Below, one piece after another: positions 1 to 6,289 of a stretch of 8,084 nucleotides of DNA (position 1 is its first letter; every line of letters begins with the position of its first letter). The stretch spans positions 1-8,084 of the forward strand of contig CAZOIK010000243.1 in assembly GCA_964579765.1 (NCBI GenBank), in the 5' to 3' direction. The notes beneath the pieces are model-generated. The model did no database searches, was not told where the DNA came from, and worked only from the letters and a program-made list of their open reading frames with translations. A program made the translations under genes and the position numbers. The stretch comes from DATNBT01 sp964579765 (GTDB taxonomy: Bacteria > Acidobacteriota > Vicinamibacteria > Vicinamibacterales > CAVVIG01).

Positions 1-1156
1 GGATCTCGACGCCGTCGCGGCAGCCGGCGAGGTCGTCTGGGTCGGCGTCGAGCCACTCGGCGATCGCGACGGACGGATTGCGCTGTATCTGGCGGACAGC
101 CTGACGACATTGCTGCCGGTCCGGCTGAAGCCGGACACTTCAGGTGCCCGTAGTGTCCGCCTTCAGGCGGACCACGACCGGGGCGTGGAGGATCCACGCG
201 AGCGCGCGATCCTCGATCACCTCGCTACGAACGGCGCGTCGTTCTTCGGTCCGCTTCACGACGCGGCGGGCGGCGGCTATCCGGCAGAGACCGTGAACGC
301 GCTGTGGTCGCTCGTCTGGCAGGGCCTGGTCACCAACGACACGTTCCACGCGCTGCGCGCGTTCGCCGAGACGCGCGCGCCGCGGCGGCGTCAGCGCGCG
401 CCCGTCGAGCAGGCGTTTCGATCGCGGCGCAGTGTTCCGCCGTCCGCGGAGGGACGATGGGTGCTCGTAGGGCGACCCTTTCAGGGCCGCCAAGGCGACG
501 CGACGAAATGGGCCGCGGCGTGGGCGCAGCAGCTCCTCGCGCGCCACGGCGTCCTCACGCGCGAGGCCGTCGCCTCGGAGAGCGTCGGCGGCGGCTTCGG
601 CGCCGTGTATCCGGTGCTGAAGGCGATGGAAGAGGCCGGGCGCATCCGCCGCGGCTACTTCGTCGCCGGTCTCGGCGCCACGCAGTTCGCGCTGCCCGGT
701 GCGCTCGATCTGCTCCGCTCGCTGCGCACGCCAACCTCCGAGGAGACGGAGACCGAGGTCGTGACGCTGTCGGCCACCGATCCCGCCAATCCGTACGGAG
801 CGGCGATTCGGTGGCCCGCCTCCACCGCTGACGCGGCTTCGGCCGGGCGTGGTCCGACGCGATCGGTCGGTGCGACCGTGATCCTCGTCAACGGCGCGCT
901 CGCGGCCTACCTCGCGCGCGGTGACCGCCAGCTGTTGACGTTTCTCCCCGACGCCGAACCGCTGCGCTCGAAATTCGCCAGGGCGATCGCGCGCGCGCTG
1001 CGCGAGCGGTCGCGAATGCCCGTCGGAGAGGATCAGTCGCCGAGAGGGATGTTGATCGAGGAGATCGACGGCGTGCCGCCCTCCGCGCACGCGCTCGCGC
1101 CGTATCTCGCGAAGACTGGATTTCAAACCGGCGCCATGGGAGTCAGTGCCCACTGA
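1..1156 (+). CDS. lhr: Lhr-family ATP-dependent helicase, C-terminal part (5' end outside window)
   Basis: This is the last 384 codons (reading from base 2) of a large superfamily 2 DNA helicase of the Lhr type, usually about 1,400-1,600 residues and linked to DNA repair. The motor domains are not in the window; what is seen is the C-terminal winged-helix and beta-rich region. Signatures I recognise are GEVVWVGVEPLG and DGRIALYL at the left edge, ILDHLATNGASFF, ALWSLVWQGLVTNDTF, the stretch GRWVLVG followed by LLARHGVLTREAV, then GGFGAVYPVLKAMEEAGRIRRGYF and ATQFALPGALDLLR. Near the end are DPANPYGAAIRWP and the closing IDGVPPSAHALAPYLAKTGF. The reading frame is open from the first base, so a start near base 110 would be false. 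Codons 40-57 (VRLKPD...VRLQAD) are encoded entirely by a double palindrome, which looks like an in-frame repeat insertion. The gene converges on the minus-strand operon. Family assignment is firm; the biological role is inferred. Confidence 0.88.
   Translation, partial: DLDAVAAAGEVVWVGVEPLGDRDGRIALYLADSLTTLLPVRLKPDTSGARSVRLQADHDRGVEDPRERAILDHLATNGASFFGPLHDAAGGGYPAETVNALWSLVWQGLVTNDTFHALRAFAETRAPRRRQRAPVEQAFRSRRSVPPSAEGRWVLVGRPFQGRQGDATKWAAAWAQQLLARHGVLTREAVASESVGGGFGAVYPVLKAMEEAGRIRRGYFVAGLGATQFALPGALDLLRSLRTPTSEETETEVVTLSATDPANPYGAAIRWPASTADAASAGRGPTRSVGATVILVNGALAAYLARGDRQLLTFLPDAEPLRSKFARAIARALRERSRMPVGEDQSPRGMLIEEIDGVPPSAHALAPYLAKTGFQTGAMGVSAH
119..172. repeat. Paired REP-like palindromes inside lhr, exactly in frame
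   Basis: Two 18-base perfect palindromic hairpins lie at 119-136 (GTCCGGCTGAAGCCGGAC) and 155-172 (GTCCGCCTTCAGGCGGAC). Each has 8-base arms around a two-base centre (GA or TC). They are separated by 18 bases ending in GTAGT. The second is the inverted counterpart of the first: both read GTCCGsCTGAAGsCGGACACT in one orientation. The unit spans 54 bases, exactly 18 codons, starts on a codon boundary of lhr and contains no stop in that frame. It is the same family as the element at 1225-1280 but with the opposite arrangement of its halves. The architecture resembles REP/BIME elements mobilised by RAYT transposases; that link is an inference, since no transposase is present here. Confidence 0.8.
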
Positions 1157-1224
1157 GGAGACGCTTGACGACCTCACCGCGACGATGCCATCGCTCCTCG
1201 AGCATCTCTCACGAAACGGCGAGA

Positions 1225-1280
1225 TGTAGTGCAGGCCTTCAGGCCTGCCGCGTCCGGCGGACCTGAAGGTCCGCACTACA
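1225..1280. repeat. Paired REP-like palindromes in the convergent intergenic gap; possible two-way terminator
   Basis: The unit is bounded by a perfect 8-base inverted repeat, TGTAGTGC at 1225-1232 and GCACTACA at 1273-1280. Inside are two 18-base perfect hairpins, 1231-1248 (GCAGGCCTTCAGGCCTGC) and 1257-1274 (GCGGACCTGAAGGTCCGC), separated by 8 bases. Stem sequences differ from those at 119-172, but the CTTCAG/CTGAAG core, 8-base stem length and GTAGT flank are kept. It is the only obvious structure between the convergent ends of lhr and the minus-strand operon, so it could block read-through both ways. There is no U-tract on either side, so it is not a classical intrinsic terminator. Confidence 0.75.
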
Positions 1281-1285
1281 GTCGA

Positions 1286-2152
1286 TCATCGAGGCGTCAG
1301 CTGCTGCTCGGTCGTGACCTCGAAGCGGCGGAAGCGGCTGTAGGTCGCCACGCCGGTCACCGACGAGTCGCCAACCGGATAGGCTTCGCGCATCTCGGCG
1401 GGCACGTCGATCTGCAGCGCGTCGTCACGCGCGAACGACGTGGTCACTGAATCGGATCCTCCGACGACCAGTTCGGTCCTCACGATCCGGCCCGTGGACG
1501 CCTCGACCCACACGCGTCCTGAGGCCGGCAGATCGTGGTTGTCGGGCGTGCGGAGCACGGTCGGACGCTTGCGTTCGCGGTAGGCCATCGCCACGACGTC
1601 CGGCCCGACTTTGCGGTCCGCACCGCGCAGCGAAAACGAGAAGCGCTCGCGGAAAACCCGCTGCAGCAGCGTGAGCGCCTGCAGCGGATGGTTGACCGTG
1701 CGGAGCGGCTGGAGATTGTAGCGGGCGCTCTCGAGCGCGATCTGCTGCGCCTGCGAGATGGCGAACGACTCCGGCTGCAGGAAGAGCGCCGTCAACCGTT
1801 CCTGTCGATCGCGCACGTCACGGCCGTCCACGGAGAACACGTCCCTGAACGCGTACCACGTGCTCGAGTCGGGCGCGCGGACGAGGAGATAGTCCGACAC
1901 GAGCTCGCGCCTCACCGGCGTGGACGGCACGAACGACGCGGAGAAGCCCGACCCGACGACGTGCGGCGCGCCCTCCGATTGCTGAAGGTACCGTTCCTCC
2001 GCGACCACGCTCGAAAACTGCTGGACGAACTGCTCGACGTAGGCCGTCGTGCGCGACAGGAGGTCGGGGAGCTTGACCGTCTGCGCGGACGCGGGGATCG
2101 CGTGCAGGATGCCCGCGGCGAGAACAACGCCTGTCAGTCTTCCCTGACCCAC
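1286..2152 (-). CDS. Secreted protein of unknown function with an EERY motif
   Basis: This 288-residue protein starts with GTG and has a signal peptide: R5, a hydrophobic stretch of about residues 6-19, then a likely cleavage after ASA at residue 23. I do not recognise a named family. After the signal comes a helical segment (AYVEQFVQQFSSVVAEERY, residues 37-55) ending in EERY. Then follow alternating strand-like segments with TWYAFRDVFSVDG, DRQERLTALF and, near residue 220, SGRVWVEASTGRIVRTEL. The last is reminiscent of the beta-sheet of LolA/RseB-like lipoprotein-binding folds, a weak resemblance only. No cysteine is visible and there is no lipobox, so it is probably a soluble periplasmic or secreted protein. 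The GTG lies inside the end of the upstream propeller gene (19-base overlap); no strong Shine-Dalgarno is visible, so translation may be coupled. It is the last gene of the operon. Confidence 0.75.
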   Translation of the reverse strand: MGQGRLTGVVLAAGILHAIPASAQTVKLPDLLSRTTAYVEQFVQQFSSVVAEERYLQQSEGAPHVVGSGFSASFVPSTPVRRELVSDYLLVRAPDSSTWYAFRDVFSVDGRDVRDRQERLTALFLQPESFAISQAQQIALESARYNLQPLRTVNHPLQALTLLQRVFRERFSFSLRGADRKVGPDVVAMAYRERKRPTVLRTPDNHDLPASGRVWVEASTGRIVRTELVVGGSDSVTTSFARDDALQIDVPAEMREAYPVGDSSVTGVATYSRFRRFEVTTEQQLTPR

Positions 2153-3120
2153 TTGTCGAGCCCGTGACGGCGCACGACCGCGCCGTAGACGTTGCCCTGC
2201 GGATCGACGCCGACGCCCTCGGCGCCGCTGTGATCAGGACGCGTGGATTCGGGATCCTCGATGAAGTCGATCGGCACGCCGTCGCGCGCGCTGCCGATGC
2301 GAAAGCCCTTGCGCCAGCCGGGATTGTCGGGGCCCGACTCGGAATCGGCGACGTACATCATGTCGTCCTTCGTGATCCAGATGCCGCTCGGCCGGCCGAA
2401 CTGCTTCCACGTGTCGAGCAGCGTGCCGTTCTGATCGAAGATCTTGATCCGGTTGTTCTCGCGATCGCCGACGAAGAGCCGTCCCTGCGAGTCGATCGCG
2501 ATTGTGTGCGGCTCGCTGATCTCGTCGGGGCCGTGGCCCTTCATCCCCCACTCTGTGATGTACGTGCCGTCTTTCGAGAACTTCACGATGCGGCTGTTCG
2601 GCGAGCCGCGATGCCCGTCGGCGACGAAGACGTCGCCGTTCGGCGCGACGACCACGTCGGTGGGCATGTTGAACGTGTCGTGGCCGTTGCCGGCGACGCC
2701 CGGCTTGCCGAGCGTCATCAGCAGCTTCCCGTCGCCGCTGAACTTGTAGACGACGTGGCCCCTGCCGTTGGCGCCGCGGGAATCGGTCGTCCAGTAGTTG
2801 CCCTCGCGATCGAGATGCGCGCCGTGCGGGAAGACGAACATGCCTTCACCCCACGCCTTGAGCAGCTTGCCCTGCCTGTCGAACTTGAGGATCGCCGGCT
2901 CGTGGTCGCGGCCGATGCAGCCGTTGTTGTCTTTGGCGAAGCACCGCGAGAGGACGAACACCGTGCCGTCCGGCGCGATGTCAACCGAGGTCACTTCGCC
3001 CCAGGTCTTGCCGGGCGGAAGCTGTCCCCAGTCGGTCGTGCGGCGATAGTGATGGCGCTGCGCGCCGAGGGACGACGCGCTCAGCGCGACGGCGAAGGCG
3101 ACAAGGACGGCTGTTCGCAT
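2134..3120 (-). CDS. Secreted NHL-repeat beta-propeller, resembling peptidyl-alpha-hydroxyglycine alpha-amidating lyase
   Basis: This 328-residue exported protein has a clear signal peptide (R2, hydrophobic residues 4-18, likely cleavage after SLGA at residue 20). The mature part is a repeated NHL propeller: DGTVFVLSR (51-59), FPHGAHLDREGNYWTTD (97-113), MPTDVVVAPNGDVFVADG (152-169), EPHTIAIDSQGRLFVGDRENNRIKIF (203-228) and EGVGVDPQGNVYGAV (301-315). Blade order and motifs match the lyase (PAL) half of peptide-amidating enzymes. By eye against mammalian PAL, R59, zinc ligands H99 and H205, and R220 are kept; the catalytic Tyr position is H170 and the third zinc ligand is E301. It may therefore be a propeller with another metal-dependent or binding role. 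C60 and C68 could form a disulfide. The ATG lies 40 bases inside fdsD without a strong ribosome site. Substrate is unknown. Confidence 0.82.
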   Translation of the reverse strand: MRTAVLVAFAVALSASSLGAQRHHYRRTTDWGQLPPGKTWGEVTSVDIAPDGTVFVLSRCFAKDNNGCIGRDHEPAILKFDRQGKLLKAWGEGMFVFPHGAHLDREGNYWTTDSRGANGRGHVVYKFSGDGKLLMTLGKPGVAGNGHDTFNMPTDVVVAPNGDVFVADGHRGSPNSRIVKFSKDGTYITEWGMKGHGPDEISEPHTIAIDSQGRLFVGDRENNRIKIFDQNGTLLDTWKQFGRPSGIWITKDDMMYVADSESGPDNPGWRKGFRIGSARDGVPIDFIEDPESTRPDHSGAEGVGVDPQGNVYGAVVRRHGLDKWVRED

Positions 3121-3326
3121 AGCAGCGCGACGGCGGAGCGCGGGAGCGGATCGAGCCCGGCGCCGCCCTTCTCCTTGTAGTAGGCGATCATCTCGCGGCG
3201 CATCCGCGGATCCCAGTAGCGCCGGATGTGGTTCGCCACGCTCTTCGCCGCCTCGGTCTTGTCCGGCTCTGAGGCGAAGAAGTGGCCGATGTCGTTGGCC
3301 ATCGAGACCAGGCGTTCGGCTCTCAC
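3081..3326 (-). CDS. fdsD: Formate dehydrogenase delta subunit FdsD
   Basis: This is the small accessory subunit of the NAD-dependent molybdenum formate dehydrogenase. The family members bind the FdsA surface and support cofactor insertion or stability. I place the start at GTG 3326-3324, giving 81 residues (RAERLVSMANDIGHFF...), rather than at the internal ATG eight codons later, because family members commonly carry an RLVxMANxIGxFF opening. The GTG overlaps the fdsA stop in a GTGA junction (4 bases), with a weak GAGG at 3337-3340. Diagnostic motifs are HIRRYWDPRMRREM and GGAGLDPLPRSAV. The final dozen residues (CEQPSLSPSPSR) extend past the usual end of the family and run 40 bases into the next gene. 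This tail looks like a read-on product of the overlap rather than a conserved domain. Confidence 0.88.
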   Translation of the reverse strand: MRAERLVSMANDIGHFFASEPDKTEAAKSVANHIRRYWDPRMRREMIAYYKEKGGAGLDPLPRSAVALLCEQPSLSPSPSR

Positions 3327-6172
3327 GCGTGTGTGACCTCGCGCCCCTTCAGCAGCTGGAGCTGGCGTTCCGTGAACTCGTGGAACCGCTTCTGCCACTC
3401 GGACGGGTGATTCACCTTGACGATCTCGACGGCCGTCACCTTGTACTCCGGACAGTTCGTCGCCCAGTCCGAGTTTTCCGTCGTCACGACGTTGGCGCCC
3501 GACTCGGGGAAGTGGAACGTCGTGTAGACGACGCCGGGACGGACGCGGTCGGTGACGTCGGCCGGCAGCACGATCTCGCCGGAGCGGCTGGTGAGGCCGA
3601 CCATGTCGCCGGTCTTGATGCCGCGGACCTCCGCGTCGTGCGGATGAATCTCGAGGACGTCGGCCGACGCCCATGTGACGTTGCCGGTACGGCGCGTCTG
3701 CGCGCCGACGTTGTACTGCGACAGGATGCGTCCGGTCGTCAGCAGCAGCGGGAACCGGCGCGTCGCCCGCTCGTCGGTCGGCACGTACTCGGTGACGAAG
3801 AACTTGCCCTTGCCGCGCACGAAGTGGCCGACGTGCATCGTCGGCGTGCCTTCGGGCGCCTCGTCGTTGCACGGCCACTGCACGCTGCCGAGCCGATCGA
3901 GCTTCTCGTACGTGATGCCCGCGAAGGTCGGCGTCAGCCGCGCGATCTCGTCCATGATCTCGGACGGATGGCGGTACTGCATCGGATAGCCGAGCGCGTT
4001 CGACAGCAGCACCGTCACTTCCCAGTCGGCGAAGCCGGCGCGCGGCTCGATGACCTTGCGCACGCGCGAGCACCGCCGCTCGGCGTTGATGAACGTGCCG
4101 TCCTTCTCGAGGAACGACGATCCGGGCAGGAAGACGTGCGCGTACTTCGCCGTCTCGTTCAGGAACAGATCCTGGACGACGACGCACTCCATCGCCTTGA
4201 AGGCGGCGGTGACGTGCTGCGTGTCGGGGTCCGACTGCGCCGGATCTTCACCCTGCACGTACATGCCCTTGAAGCTGCCGTCGAGCGCCGCCTCGAACAT
4301 GTTCGGAATGCGAAGGCCAGGCTCCGGATTGAGCGTCACGCCCCAGTCCTTCTCGAACTCGGCGCGCACGACGTTGTCCGACACGTGACGATAGGCGCTG
4401 AACTCGTGCGGGAACGAGCCCATGTCGCAGCTGCCCTGCACGTTGTTCTGACCGCGCAGCGGGTTGATGCCGACGCCCTCGCGGCCGACGTTGCCGGTCG
4501 CCATCGCCAGGTTCGCGATGCACATCACCATCGTCGAGCCCTGGCTGTGTTCGGTGACGCCGAGGCCGTAGTAAATGGCGCCGTTGCCCGCCTTCGCGAA
4601 CAGCCGCGCGGCCGCGCGCACGAGCTCGGGCTTCACGCCCGTGGACGCCGCGGTGGTCTCAGGCGAATTCCGCTCCTCGGCGACGAACGCCTTCCACTTG
4701 TCGAACGAGTCGATCTCGCAGCGCTCGGCGACGTACTGCTCTTTCGTCAGGCCTTCGGTGACGATGACGTGCGAGATCGCGTTGAACAGCGCGACGTTCG
4801 TGCCCGGACGCACCGGCAGGTGATAGTCGGCCTTGACGTGCGGCGTCTTGACGAGCGAGATCTCGCGCGGGTCGATCACGATGAGCTTCGTGCCCTTCCG
4901 GATCGCCTGCTTCATGCGCGAGGCGAACACCGGATGGCCTTCGGTGGGATTCGCGCCGACGACGATGACCACGTCGGACTTCATGACCGAGTCGAAGTTC
5001 TGCGTGCCGGCCGATTCGCCGATGGTGTTCTTCAGGCCGTAGCCGGTCGGCGAGTGGCAGACGCGCGCGCACGTGTCCACGTTGTTGTTGCCGAACGCCG
5101 CGCGGACCATCTTCTGCACGAGGAACGTCTCTTCGTTGGTGCAGCGCGAGGAGGTGATGCCGCCAATAGCATCGCGTCCGTACTTCGCCTGGATGCGCTT
5201 GAACTCGCTCGCGGCGTGGTTGATGGCTTCGTCCCAGCTGACCTCGCGCCACGGCTCGTCGATCGACGCGCGGATCATCGGCGTCGTGATGCGATCCGGG
5301 TGCGTCGCATACCCGTACGCGAAGCGGCCCTTGACGCAGGCATGGCCGTGGTTGGCGTGGCCGTCCCGGTTGGGCGCCATGCGAACCACGGTTCCGTTCT
5401 TCGACTCCGCGTTGAACGAGCAGCCCACGCCGCAGTACGCGCACGTCGTCGTCGTGACCTTCGTCGGCGCGCCGAGCTGAATGAGCGACTTCTCCATCAG
5501 CGCTTCGGTGGGGCACGCTTCGACGCATGCGCCGCACGAGACGCATTCGGACGCAAGGAACGGTTCGTTCTGGCTGGCGGAGACTTTCGAGCCGAACCCG
5601 CGGCCCTGAATCGTCAGCGCGAACGTCCCCTGGACTTCATCGCACGCGCGCACGCACCGCGAGCAGACGATGCAGGCGGTCTGGTCGAAGGTGAAGTACG
5701 GGTTGCTCTCGTCCTTCTTCGCCTGCTGATGGTTCGCGCCGCCGACGGCGTAACGCGACTCGGTGACGCCGAGCCGGTCGGCCATCTCGTGCAGCTCGCA
5801 GCGGCTGGTGCCGGAGGTCGCGCCGCAGTCGCCCCGATGATCGGAGAGATAGAGCTCCATCACGTTCTTGCGGAGCTGCGCGAGCTTGGGGCTCTCAGTC
5901 TTGACCTTCAGGCCGTCGGCGACGAGCGTCGTGCACGAGGCCGGATAGCCGCGGCGACCTTCGATCTCGACCAGACACAGGCGGCACGAGCCGAACGCCT
6001 TCAGCGTGTCGGTGGCGCAGAGCTTCGGGACGTTGACGTCGGCCAGCGCGGCCGCGCGCATGATCGACGTGCCCTCGGGCACGGTGACCGTCTGCCCGTC
6101 GATCTCGAGCGTGACGTTCTTCGGATCGTCAACAGCCGGCGTGCCCTTGTCGTGATAACCCTTTGAATACAT
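3323..6172 (-). CDS. fdsA: NAD-dependent formate dehydrogenase, molybdenum catalytic subunit FdsA
   Basis: This 949-residue cytosolic subunit oxidises formate to CO2 (reversible in homologues) at a bis-MGD molybdenum centre. The N-terminal NuoG-like module has a 2Fe-2S site (C52, C63, C66, C80), then a His-Cys site (H112, C116, C125) in which the expected third cysteine is T119. Two ferredoxin-type 4Fe-4S sites follow (C167/170/173/177 and C210/213/216/220). The catalytic part opens with a 4Fe-4S motif (C244, C247, C251, C279). The molybdenum ligand is C372 in CARVCHSPTGYG, so it is a cysteine not a selenocysteine enzyme, with H373 beside it and the catalytic arginine R573 in PLRGQNNVQG. The C-terminal dinucleotide-binding domain carries LLLTTGRILSQYNVGAQTRRTGN (809-831). 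There is no Tat signal. Length and domain order match the FdsA family. The ATG at 6172 sits 117 bases after fdsB with only a weak ribosome site. Confidence 0.96.
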   Translation of the reverse strand: MYSKGYHDKGTPAVDDPKNVTLEIDGQTVTVPEGTSIMRAAALADVNVPKLCATDTLKAFGSCRLCLVEIEGRRGYPASCTTLVADGLKVKTESPKLAQLRKNVMELYLSDHRGDCGATSGTSRCELHEMADRLGVTESRYAVGGANHQQAKKDESNPYFTFDQTACIVCSRCVRACDEVQGTFALTIQGRGFGSKVSASQNEPFLASECVSCGACVEACPTEALMEKSLIQLGAPTKVTTTTCAYCGVGCSFNAESKNGTVVRMAPNRDGHANHGHACVKGRFAYGYATHPDRITTPMIRASIDEPWREVSWDEAINHAASEFKRIQAKYGRDAIGGITSSRCTNEETFLVQKMVRAAFGNNNVDTCARVCHSPTGYGLKNTIGESAGTQNFDSVMKSDVVIVVGANPTEGHPVFASRMKQAIRKGTKLIVIDPREISLVKTPHVKADYHLPVRPGTNVALFNAISHVIVTEGLTKEQYVAERCEIDSFDKWKAFVAEERNSPETTAASTGVKPELVRAAARLFAKAGNGAIYYGLGVTEHSQGSTMVMCIANLAMATGNVGREGVGINPLRGQNNVQGSCDMGSFPHEFSAYRHVSDNVVRAEFEKDWGVTLNPEPGLRIPNMFEAALDGSFKGMYVQGEDPAQSDPDTQHVTAAFKAMECVVVQDLFLNETAKYAHVFLPGSSFLEKDGTFINAERRCSRVRKVIEPRAGFADWEVTVLLSNALGYPMQYRHPSEIMDEIARLTPTFAGITYEKLDRLGSVQWPCNDEAPEGTPTMHVGHFVRGKGKFFVTEYVPTDERATRRFPLLLTTGRILSQYNVGAQTRRTGNVTWASADVLEIHPHDAEVRGIKTGDMVGLTSRSGEIVLPADVTDRVRPGVVYTTFHFPESGANVVTTENSDWATNCPEYKVTAVEIVKVNHPSEWQKRFHEFTERQLQLLKGREVTHA

Positions 6173-6192
6173 ATGGATTCTCGAAATTGGAT

Positions 6193-6282
6193 CATTTGGT
6201 GATTTGGCGATTTGGTGATTGCCAATCGCGAAATCAAATCATCAGATCACCAAAGATCACCAAATCGCCAAATCACCAGATG
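6193..6282. repeat. AT-rich octamer inverted repeat (long hairpin) between fdsB and fdsA
   Basis: Left arm 6193-6220 consists of successive octamers ATTTGGTG, ATTTGGCG, ATTTGGTG; right arm 6255-6282 is its reverse complement with 26 of 28 bases matching. The 34-base loop (6221-6254) carries further partial copies, such as GATCACCAAA. Read as + strand RNA both mismatches would be G-U pairs; in the operon mRNA (minus strand) they are A-C mismatches in an otherwise 26-pair stem. The block is sharply AT-richer than the genes around it and fills most of the only real gap (6173-6289) in an otherwise overlapping operon. There is no U-tract, so termination is uncertain; processing, mRNA stability or a simple repeat insertion are the alternatives. 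Confidence 0.8.
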
Positions 6283-6289
6283 AGTCGAT

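Noticed and set aside
1146..1229. A 27-codon frame (GTG start, ending LLEHLSRNGEM) just after lhr
   Set aside because: It overlaps the end of lhr, shows no strong ribosome site or family signature, and its stop lies in the palindromic repeat. It may be chance or a gene remnant; too weak to call.
140..1276. A 378-codon minus-strand frame across lhr
   Set aside because: Composition is Arg-rich and motif-free, it runs through both palindromic repeats, and the plus-strand frame has clear Lhr motifs throughout.
2164..3180. A 338-codon plus-strand frame across the propeller gene
   Set aside because: It is the antisense shadow of the propeller gene, with low-complexity Ala/Val/Asp/Arg content and no domain signature.
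3327..4187. A 368-codon minus-strand frame ending in fdsD, suggesting a long fusion
   Set aside because: Only the last 81 codons resemble a real protein (FdsD); the rest is a shifted-frame shadow of fdsA.
5055..5063. Selenocysteine (TGA) at the FdsA active site
   Set aside because: The active-site codon in CARVCHSPT reads TGC, an ordinary cysteine, so no recoding is needed.
3329..6166. A 945-codon open frame antisense to fdsA
   Set aside because: Its predicted protein is dominated by Arg, Ala, Val, Asp and Leu with no recognisable motif, and it mirrors fdsA exactly. In GC-rich genes the frame opposite to a real gene often lacks stops; fdsA has full-length family motifs.
6193..6282. CRISPR array in the octamer repeats
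   Set aside because: Repeat units are only 8 bases, directly adjacent and arranged as an inverted repeat; there are no spacers of regular length and no cas genes.
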